Below, piece after piece: positions 56,640 through 64,000 of a stretch of 64,000 nt of DNA (position 1 is the stretch's first letter; each line of letters opens with the position of its first letter). Made by a program: the position numbers and the translations under genes. The stretch is from Tigriopus japonicus (Eukaryota > Arthropoda > Copepoda > Harpacticoida > Harpacticidae): contig CM021321.1 of NCBI GenBank assembly GCA_010645155.1, forward strand, positions 1,827,497-1,891,496, in the 5' to 3' direction. Under the pieces are notes generated by a model. The model was not told the origin of the DNA. It made no database searches and saw only the letters and a program-made list of their open reading frames with translations.

Positions 56640-58552
56640 AATAACCTCTCATTTTAGTACAATGACAGGCCTTAAGCTGTATTTCCGTGATTCGTCCTGA
56701 GAAATTAAGATGTTCTTGACCAAACCCACGTAGTTTTCAAGCCCACCATCAAGTTCATTTTGTGCCAAGGCGTGCCATCGTTGTGGAATAAATGGCAGGC
56801 ACGAGGTTGGGGGAGAATGTTTTGCTGTAAGTATGACTTGCTTCAAATGTAATAAGAAAGGTCATTTAGCCTAGATACACTAAGATAGATACTGGCTGCC
56901 CTAGGCTAACACACGGTGCCCAATGGTTCATGCCGGTGATTGGTCAAGAGCGTTCTGTTGAACATTCAGCTGATTCTGACGAAGTTCAATAACAAACCCG
57001 AGTACTTCTTCTTTGTTGATTTTGTAGTGCTTTGACTTGGTGGTGGGGTTGCCAATTTACCTATGTGAAAGCATATTCCCCTCTGTCTACCAGTCTTTAT
57101 AAACCTATTTTTTCTTTAAAGAGCACCAGAAGGCAAGGCATCCCTGACTTCAGTGACTTCTGAGCAGGGTTGCAAATCAAACTCAAATTCGTGTTTGCTT
57201 ACATACAAGAGCAAAGCACCCATTCTCCAAGAGGCAACCCTACCTTGAAACCTCCAGTGAAAAAAATTGCGCAAGCCCATATTTCACATCACTAAGGTTT
57301 TGTTGTCAATCACCCAATTGTGTGACATAAATCGGCCCTTGTTTAAACTCCACACTAATTGAAATTCACTTTTAGCATATCAGGTAAATACCTTAGACAC
57401 ATTTGCAGCAGGCTTGAGGATTTTTACTAACCAAACCGCACTATCAAATGAGCGAAATAGTTTAGATGTGTTTCTTAGAAGAAAAGGTTCCTTTAATACT
57501 GAACTTCGGCTTCCCACATGAAGAATGACGTCACAGACTGTCCGTGCCGGGTCGGGCAATCATAGATTTGATGACCAATCTCTGCCTTTTAGCATCTCTA
57601 ATTTAGCCAATGTGTGCCATAACAAAAACTCGTCCCGCGGATTTCATCACACCCCGCCCAGAGACCCGTATTCTTGCTCTGATTCACCAAGGCCATTCAA
57701 TTCGCGATCGCACTCTCCTTCATTGGTTCATTCTTGATCGTCATCACCCGATGTCGAGATATCTTGTTCGGTGATTTCAATTGACGCTTTGTCGACTCGA
57801 TCTTCGCTCAAAACTCCGCTCATTAATGCTACCATCATCCCAAAAATTGGAAGTGCGTTCAATATCCAAGTTCTGTCAGACACGGGGGCTACAGCAGCAA
57901 CTGTCGCCGAGGACCTAGGTACGAGCCATTATATCCCAATTGACAATCGTCGATGCATCATCAAGGCGGCTAATGGCACAAACATGACCTGTTTAGGTTC
58001 AGTTGATTTAAATGTGGAGGTGGAAGGCCAATCGGCTTTGGTAACCGCATTTGTCACTCCTGCTCTTTGAAACTCGCTATATATATCTTGGTTTAATCTC
58101 GTCGATTTGAAAATCATGCCTCGTGATTTTCCCTCGCCCATGCTTAAAATACATTCGGTTTATCAACATACTCGGACCCTCTCCTCCTTGCCGCGCTCCA
58201 GCCAATTTTCGAACGATATGAGCCTGTTTTCAATGAGGGAAACGTGTTACCGTCAATGAATGGTTCCCCCATGCATATTCATTTGGCACCAGGAGTAAAG
58301 ATCATTCCAAAGTGCGTTTTGATTGCTAAGAAAATTCCATTTGCATTTGCAACGAATGCAAAGAAGGAAATTGACATTCAGCGCTCTGCAGGTGTTATTG
58401 AACCAGTAACTTGGCCAACTGAATGGACGAGCCCTGCAATATTTCTGCCTAAGCCAAATGGAAAAGGAATCCGCATGGTGACGGACTACACGTCCCTTAA
58501 TCAATTACGTGCAGAGGCCTACACATCCATTTCCCACACCAGCGATTTCCAG
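56640..58552 (+). pseudogene. Decayed gypsy gag, protease and reverse transcriptase N-terminus
   Basis: Two zinc knuckles mark gag: CHRCGINGRHEVGGEC, then CFKCNKKGHLA, whose last cysteine lies beyond the hAT insertion at 57609 (NVCHN). An aspartic protease with LSDTGATAATV follows (57771-58070). The reverse transcriptase N-terminus has RSAGVIEPV, PTEWTSPAIFL and VTDYTSLNQ (58244-58506), and continues after a frameshift as YVQRPTHPFPT to about 58550, where Copia sequence begins. Stops and frameshifts are frequent, so it is dead. Confidence 0.82.
56872..57600 (+). mobile_element. hAT-like element, copy 2 (729 bp), inside gypsy gag
   Basis: Ends TAGATACACTAAGATAG and, inverted, TAGAGATGCTAAAAGG. 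It is flanked by a perfect 8-bp duplication ATTTAGCC (56864-56871 and 57601-57608), and it splits the second gag zinc knuckle. It carries about 75 bp more than copy 1 in the middle, near 57270-57330. There is no transposase. Confidence 0.9.
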
Positions 58553-60238
58553 CGATGTGGCATGAACTTCAGTCGTTGAAGCATCACCAAGTGTGGGACT
58601 TGGTGGAGCGACCAAAAGATCATCGGAACGAAGTGGGTATTCAAAGTAAAGCAAGATGAAGCCGGAAACCCAGAACGATACAAGGCCAGATTAGTCGCGA
58701 AGGGGTTTACTCAGCGTTTTGGACTCGACTATGATAAAACTTTCTATCCTGTTGCAAGGTTTGAAAGCATTCGTGTGCTACTGGCCATTTCAGCCCATCA
58801 GGGGCTAGTGTTACATCAAATGGACATTGGTTCAGCATTTCTGAATGGAGAAATTGACGAAGAAGTTTTTGTGCAACAACCTGAAGGTTTCGAGGTGCAT
58901 AATGATGGTGTTGAACTCGTGTGCAAACTCAAGAAGAGCCAAGATGTTGGAATGTGATGTTGGACACTGTTCTCAAAACCATTGGTTTTGAGCAGACAAA
59001 TGACTTGTCTTTATCATCACCGTGACAAAGAACTGATCTACTTGCTTGTCTATGTTGATGACCTTGTAATTGCAGGAAAAGACGAGGCAAAACTTGAAGC
59101 GATCAAGAAGAGTTTGATGGAGCATTTTCAAGTTAAAGACCTAGGCAGGCTGTCGTATTTTCTGGGCATCAAGGTCGTCCAGCGGGAAGCGGGAAGAATC
59201 TGGATTGGACAACCCCTTTATGCCTCCCAGCTATTGCAAAAGCATCAAATGAGTGACTGCAAACCTGTGGATACTCCAATGGAAACAAACGCCAAGCTGG
59301 TCCGGGCTTTACCCGGTGACAAAACTGTGAATGACAAAGAATTCAGGTCCATCTTGGGAGGACTTTTGTACCTCTCGATTCGAACAAGGCCTGACCTGGC
59401 ATTCTGTGTGGGGGTGATTGCAAAGTTTAGTGCTACTCTTACACCAGACCATTGGTTTGTGCTTAAACAAATTCTGAGGTATGTCCGAGGAACGTTGACG
59501 AAAGGAATCGAATTTCGACGATGTGTGGATTTAAAAGTGATCGGTTATTCCGATGCTGACTAGGCTGGAGATGTCGAAGATCGTCGATCAACCTCTGGAT
59601 ATGTGTTCATGCTCTCTGGTGGGTCAATTTCTTGGCGAGCCCAGAAACAAAAGTCAGTTGCTCTGTCTTCAACCGAGGCAGAGTATATGGCCCTCTCGAG
59701 TGCATCTCAAGAAGCAATTTGGTTGAAAAACCTATTGAAGAGTATGAAGTGTGAAGCAACGGAACCTATCGTGATCTACGAGGACAATCTACCATCGATT
59801 GGTTTGGCCAAAAATCCCCAGTTTCATGGACGTGCCAAGCACATTGCTATTGGGTCCTTTAAGGAGCAGCTGACTGGGAGGTCACAGTACATACAGTAAG
59901 ACTGGGAGGTCACAATAGTAATACAGCTCCAGAAATTGCACCCTGACACAAACATGTGACCCATTTTCGAGCTTCTAAAGGTATATTGGACACATTAGAA
60001 CAGAAATTTTGTGCATCAAAGCTCAAAGGTTGCACGTGATTTCCATTTCACTGGTTGCGCTTGAAGGACTCAATACGCTATCACTTCACGAGGGAACAGG
60101 TTGCCTCTGGGAACATCACCCTGAAATACTGCAAATCTAAAGACATGGTTGCCGACATTCTCACGAAGAGCTTATCAAGACCCAAGTTCAATAAATTGCG
60201 TCAATTCTGCTGTGTTGATTTTGACAAGTGAGGGGATG
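58553..60238 (+). pseudogene. Copia pol remnant (reverse transcriptase and RNase H), 5'-truncated
   Basis: Copia hallmarks in order: MWHELQSLKHHQVWDLVERP, a frameshift, IGTKWVFKVKQDEAG, RYKARLVAKGFTQ, QMDIGSAFLNGE, then a small deletion near 58950. These are followed by LVYVDDLVIAG at about 59045-59077, DLGRLSYFLGI, and RNase H motifs RRSTSGYVF, STEAEYMALS and NPQFHGRAKHI. A TAG at 59561 replaces the Trp of a conserved DADWAGD-type motif. A MITE splits the RNase H tail. Gag, protease and integrase are absent. Confidence 0.88.
59851..60072. mobile_element. 222-bp MITE inside the Copia RNase H
   Basis: The inverted ends are TGGGTCCTTTAAG and TGAGTCCTTCAAG. Excision with a 2-bp AT (or TA) duplication rejoins the conserved AKHI and RYHFTREQ parts in frame. 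The short duplication would suit a Tc1/mariner-type element, but AT and TA cannot be told apart here. Confidence 0.75.
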
Positions 60239-60455
60239 TGTTGGTTTATTCCCTTGTCAATTTTGTTCGGTGATTTCCATATCCAAACTTCCGTCGTTTT
60301 CTCACTTGGCAAATTCACACCTAATTTATTTGATACCTCTTGACGAGTCTGTGTTCGCGCTTATGCGCATTTTACTTGATCAAACATATCTCGGTGAATA
60401 AATAGTCTATGTTGGAAAAGCCTTCTGACTAGCTGTTTTTCCCTCCGATCATTAG
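60239..60455 (+). mobile_element. 3' LTR of the Copia element
   Basis: It begins TGTTGGTTTATTCCC right after the purine-rich GTGAGGGGA that follows the Copia stop codon. It includes a GAATAAATAG polyA-type signal near 60397. The right boundary is estimated from where gypsy sequence resumes. There is no 5' LTR, as expected for a truncated copy. Confidence 0.65.
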
Positions 60456-60469
60456 CATTTACGATTTTT

Positions 60470-60960
60470 ATCAGAATTATCATACGACAATGTTTATCGT
60501 GTTTTATAATATAATGCTCGAGTGATCGTTCCTCTTGCGGCTAGAAAGACGATTTTAGACGCACTTCATCAATCCCACCAAGGTATAACGAAAACCAGGG
60601 CTTCAGCTCGAATGCGTTAATACTGGCGGGGAATGAATAATGAGATCGCTCTTTGAATTCAACAGTGTGTTGTGTCAACAATTACACCCAAGTCAACCGA
60701 ACGAACCCATTCAGAAATCGGAAGCTTCGAGACCGTTGGAAAGCGTCTCTTTGGACTTGTTTCAAGCTGCGGAGAAAACTTACATGGTCCTAGTTGATCG
60801 CTTTTCTAACTGGCTAATACATCGAAATCGACGCGCAATGCATCAAAGTCCACCAGCGCAACCTCAAACCACTAATTGACGAACTACTCCCAATTGAACT
60901 TCGGAGGGGAATTTCCGTTGTGTACGTACCAGTGCTAATTTAGACTCAGTTCAGCCAAGT
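60470..60960 (+). pseudogene. Gypsy integrase fragment
   Basis: The integrase N-terminus reads ARVIVPLAARKTILDALHQS then HQGITKTRASARM and YWRGMNNEI (about 60515-60650). The start of the core follows: SVSLDLFQAAEKTYMVLVDR (60750-60810). Stops interrupt both, and a large deletion follows before a C-terminal piece near 60830. It is probably the 3' half of the gypsy copy at 56640, separated from it by the Copia insertion. Confidence 0.75.
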
Positions 60961-61102
60961 CCTCCGAAGAAACAACTCGATAACCACTGACGAACCTTCC
61001 GGGGTAAATTCTAATAGTTCTATGTATCTCCTACATATCGTCATAATGTATATCTATATATTAGGTTCCAGAAATATATGTATTTAATCCCACGACATCA
61101 CA
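60917..61102 (+). mobile_element. Putative 5' LTR of the terminal gypsy element
   Basis: The right edge is well placed at ...CATCACA, just before a primer-binding-type site (TTGGCGACGAGGATACAAG from 61103). The left edge at TGTGTACG is a guess, because the partner LTR lies outside the window. A TATATATTAGG-like box is present near 61052-61066. Confidence 0.5.
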
Positions 61103-61121
61103 TTGGCGACGAGGATACAAG
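61103..61121 (+). promoter_or_regulatory. Primer binding site of the gypsy element
   Basis: TTGGCGACGAGGATACAAG directly 3' of the putative LTR end. The TGGCGAC form is common in Ty3/gypsy elements. Confidence 0.6.
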
Positions 61122-61135
61122 ACCCCACCTACGGA

Positions 61136-64000
61136 ATGCCAACGGTGAACACACACGGAGGGAACCCCGGGGGGACGGTCCGAGGGACCCCAGATCCACC
61201 CCGCTTCGACCATTCAGCTCATGCAGATAATGATCGGCTCGAAGCCCTCGAGGCGTGGATAGATGGCTTCGAGGCCTACTGTGAGGCCTTTTACGGACAA
61301 GAAAGACCCCCAACCCAAGACGACTTGGTCTCTAACAACCAATGGAAGAGATTGCTTAGGATCGCGTTGGCACCGGCAACCATATCCGTCATTCGGAACC
61401 GGTTCTTGGACCTGAAAGACGACTCAGTGACGTACAAGGGAATCATGGACCACCTCAAGCAACAATTTGGAAGCCTCAAGTCGGAGTACGCCACGATGAA
61501 TGTCCTTCTCGACGCACATCAGAAACCGGGCGAAACCTTTTCGTCATTCCATGACAGAATCTCCGGCTTGGCCACTCGCTCTGGCCTACCTTGTGGTCCG
61601 TGCCGAGGATATCTAGTCAAACACCTGGCCCTTAGAGGAACATCGTGTCTGACAATAAGGGCCTCCGCCTTGCAAAATAGATGGACTGCGGAAGAGCTCC
61701 CAATTAGAGCACGAGAAGTCGAGATTTCGACCGCCGCTTCCGCAATGGGCCGGAAGACTTCCACACTCAGAGTCGAGGTGGAAGATGCTCTCCACCCAAC
61801 TGCCGAGGTCAATCGGATTGGAGGTCCGTACTCAAGGTCAGCACGACGGTCTGAAGAAGCTCGCCAATCAAGAGAATCGTCAAACGGAGCATGTAAGTGG
61901 TGCGGCAGATCGCCAAGCCACGAGCGCTCTCGCTGCCCCGCGTCCCGAAGTCCGTGCAACAAGTGTGGGAAGTTAGGCCATTTCGCAAGGGTATGTCAGT
62001 CATCCAGACCCCAAGAGCGCGCGGTCCAACAACTGGCACCACCCCACATCCCGGCTCACCAAGCCCAGCCAATGAATAACGTAAACGAAGAAGTGGCTTA
62101 CTACGACGTCTTTCAAACCAAGGTTGAGGAACCAAACCGTAGCCCTCTCGGCGCGGCAATCACCGTGGGCTCTTCCGAGCTAATTGCAGTCGTGGACACG
62201 GGTGCCCAAGCAAATGTCTGCCCCCTGTGGGCCCTCAGTGCCCAAGATAAGAAGGAAATCAAGCCATGCAACATCTCTATCCGTCCCTTTGGCAGCACGC
62301 CGATACGTCCAATGGGTGCCGCAAACTTCAAGACCTCATGGCAAGGAGGAACCATCCTTGCCGAATGGCTCATCATAGACGATTCCACACTGAACAGACG
62401 GATTGATCCCATCGCATCAAAGTCACTTGCGACTTCTTTGAAAATGATAACGCCGGACCCTAGACTCATTCCCTATATTAAAGATTCCAACATCAAACAA
62501 GACAATAAACCTGACAAGTTTTTGTTTGCTTCTAATTCAGCGATCGAGGGATACTCCGCCGAATTGGGAAATGGGGACCATACGCAAAGATGGGTCAGCA
62601 ACGAGCGTTATAAGGCGTGCTTCAAAGGCCTCGGCCTCCTTAGAGGATACGTTGTGCGATTATACCTTAAAGCCAATGCAAAGCCATATATATCCCCTCC
62701 AAGATCCCACCCATATTATCTTCAACCCCAAATAGAAGAAGCCATTGCACAGATGCTCAAGGATGGGGTGATAGAACACCATGAAGGCCCTGCCGAGTGG
62801 ATCTCCAACTTGGCTATAGTTTTCAAAGAAAAAGGAGCAATCCGAGTTACCGTCGACCTGAGAGGATTAAACGCCGAACTAAGAGATACACACATTCCAA
62901 TCCCAAACCCCGACACAATCAAAGTCAAATTGGCAAACTGCAAAGTTTTCTCGAAACTAGACTTCAAACAAGCTTTCCATCAACTCGAACTAGCAAAGGA
63001 GTCACGCCCATTCACAGTTTTTCGATGCGGGCCTCGTCTATATCGCTACAAGAGACTATCCATGGGCCTAAAGCCTGCATCGGGGGAGTTATCGGCAGCA
63101 TGTACGGAAATGTTTGGGGACCTTCCAGGCGTTAACATAATTCATGACGACGTAAAAGTGGCCGCCCCAACGAGACAAGAACACGACAAAGCTCTGGCTT
63201 CCTTTTTGGACAGGGTGTCGAGCTGTGGCATGACCCTAAACCCCGAAAAGTGCAGTCTGGGGGCGGATGCCATAACCTTTTGGGGAGTGATTGTAAGTGC
63301 AAAAGGGGTCTCACCGGATCCAGAGAAGGTAGAGGCTCTCTCGTGCGCCAGAAAGCCCGCAACCAAAAAGGAACTGATCTCGTTCCTGTGCATGGCTCGA
63401 TCAAATCAAGACTTTATTCCCGCCATGGCCAGCCGTACACCGGCGTTGCGGGAGCTCACACGCAAGTTCGCACACTTCAAGTGGGAAGCCCGCCACCAGA
63501 AGGAGTTCGACTCACTCCGTACAGCGATTGTTGGGTTCATCAGCCTTGCATTCTTTGACCCTCAACTCACTACACATGTAGTTGTAGACGCACACACTGA
63601 GGGACTGTGTGCCGTGCTTGTTCAAGGCGACGGACCAACCACGGGCCGAGCGGTGGCCGTGGCATCTCGAGCTACCTCTGCCACCGAAAAGCGCTATTCT
63701 CAGTTGGATTTGGAGGCTATGGCAATTGACTTCGGACTACGAAGATTTCGACAATATCTGATCGGAAACCCAGATGTGAGGGTGCATTGCGATCACAAAC
63801 CCCTGATCACAATCTTCCAAAACTCCAGACAAGGATCAGTCAGAGTCGGGTGGATCAAATTGCGACACCAAGACATAGCATACGGCATCCACCACCTAAA
63901 AGGAGCCACTAACCCCGCCGACTTCTGCTCGAGGAGCCCAATCCCTTGGGAGAAGCTCCCACCAAACATAAGAAACGAGGCTGACGATTCTGAACGTTTA
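61136..64000 (+). CDS. Intact gypsy gag-pol open frame, continues past the window
   Basis: A single frame of 955 codons from the first ATG after the primer binding site to the window edge, without a stop. It starts with a gag region, then two zinc knuckles (CKWCGRSPSHERSRC from residue 253, CNKCGKLGHFARVC from 274) and a retropepsin with VVDTGAQANV (Asp 354). The reverse transcriptase contains LDFKQAFHQLELA and IIHDDVKVAAP (H670, D671, D672), and RNase H includes VVVDAHTEG (Asp 818) and HCDHKPLITIF. Integrase would follow outside the window. Gag and pol share one frame, as in many K02A2.6-type gypsy elements. The base composition is GC-richer than its surroundings. The absence of stops suggests a young, possibly active copy; the 3' half is unseen. 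Confidence 0.92.
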   Translation, partial: MPTVNTHGGNPGGTVRGTPDPPRFDHSAHADNDRLEALEAWIDGFEAYCEAFYGQERPPTQDDLVSNNQWKRLLRIALAPATISVIRNRFLDLKDDSVTYKGIMDHLKQQFGSLKSEYATMNVLLDAHQKPGETFSSFHDRISGLATRSGLPCGPCRGYLVKHLALRGTSCLTIRASALQNRWTAEELPIRAREVEISTAASAMGRKTSTLRVEVEDALHPTAEVNRIGGPYSRSARRSEEARQSRESSNGACKWCGRSPSHERSRCPASRSPCNKCGKLGHFARVCQSSRPQERAVQQLAPPHIPAHQAQPMNNVNEEVAYYDVFQTKVEEPNRSPLGAAITVGSSELIAVVDTGAQANVCPLWALSAQDKKEIKPCNISIRPFGSTPIRPMGAANFKTSWQGGTILAEWLIIDDSTLNRRIDPIASKSLATSLKMITPDPRLIPYIKDSNIKQDNKPDKFLFASNSAIEGYSAELGNGDHTQRWVSNERYKACFKGLGLLRGYVVRLYLKANAKPYISPPRSHPYYLQPQIEEAIAQMLKDGVIEHHEGPAEWISNLAIVFKEKGAIRVTVDLRGLNAELRDTHIPIPNPDTIKVKLANCKVFSKLDFKQAFHQLELAKESRPFTVFRCGPRLYRYKRLSMGLKPASGELSAACTEMFGDLPGVNIIHDDVKVAAPTRQEHDKALASFLDRVSSCGMTLNPEKCSLGADAITFWGVIVSAKGVSPDPEKVEALSCARKPATKKELISFLCMARSNQDFIPAMASRTPALRELTRKFAHFKWEARHQKEFDSLRTAIVGFISLAFFDPQLTTHVVVDAHTEGLCAVLVQGDGPTTGRAVAVASRATSATEKRYSQLDLEAMAIDFGLRRFRQYLIGNPDVRVHCDHKPLITIFQNSRQGSVRVGWIKLRHQDIAYGIHHLKGATNPADFCSRSPIPWEKLPPNIRNEADDSERL

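Noticed and set aside
52801..57608. One giant foldback transposon of 4.8 kb
   Set aside because: Each arm has its own 8-bp target duplication, so they are two separate insertions in opposite orientation.

Overview
This window is eukaryotic: spliced genes with GT-AG introns, long AT-rich introns, polyA signals, LTR retrotransposons of three superfamilies and many small DNA transposons. The protein families (a pangolin/TCF gene with a C-clamp, a short SMYD protein, BEL/Pao and gypsy elements) suggest an arthropod, perhaps a crustacean such as a copepod. The species cannot be fixed from sequence alone.

Positions 1 to 35000 are dominated by one minus-strand gene, the Wnt-pathway transcription factor TCF/pangolin. 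I assembled it from 11 exons whose splice phases all agree, running from an ATG at 34947 to a TGA at 7658 (659 codons plus stop with exon 9A). It has an N-terminal beta-catenin-binding segment, a proline/alanine-rich middle, an HMG box and a C-clamp. Two features stand out. The second half of the HMG box and its basic tail are encoded by two tandem exons, 9A and 9B. They share the same phases at both ends, lie 51 nt apart, and give an immediate stop if spliced together, so they look mutually exclusive. There is also a candidate alternative terminal exon at 9451-10135. It replaces the end of the C-clamp and the C-terminal tail, and its two acceptors, 5 nt apart, fit two different upstream exons.

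Positions 35000 to 41500 hold a plus-strand SMYD-like gene (MYND finger, SET, post-SET; 5' end not found). Two copies of a small hAT-like element sit in one of its introns. Further on is a minus-strand promoter and start codon that run into an assembly gap.

Positions 41500 to 64000 are a transposon graveyard with resolvable nesting. A BEL/Pao element is interrupted by a 2.47 kb foldback, which is itself interrupted by a hAT-like MITE. A 1600 bp long-TIR element has a GTCA target duplication. A TRIM-like LTR element carries two minisatellites and its own MITE. Two opposed copies of a hAT-like element each have their own 8-bp duplication. A decayed gypsy element contains a 5'-truncated Copia, which carries a 222 bp MITE. 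The window ends in an apparently intact gypsy gag-pol frame (955 codons, open at the window edge).

Three N-runs (about 100 bases each) are assembly gaps. Two are flanked by near-identical sequence and look like unmerged contig ends.
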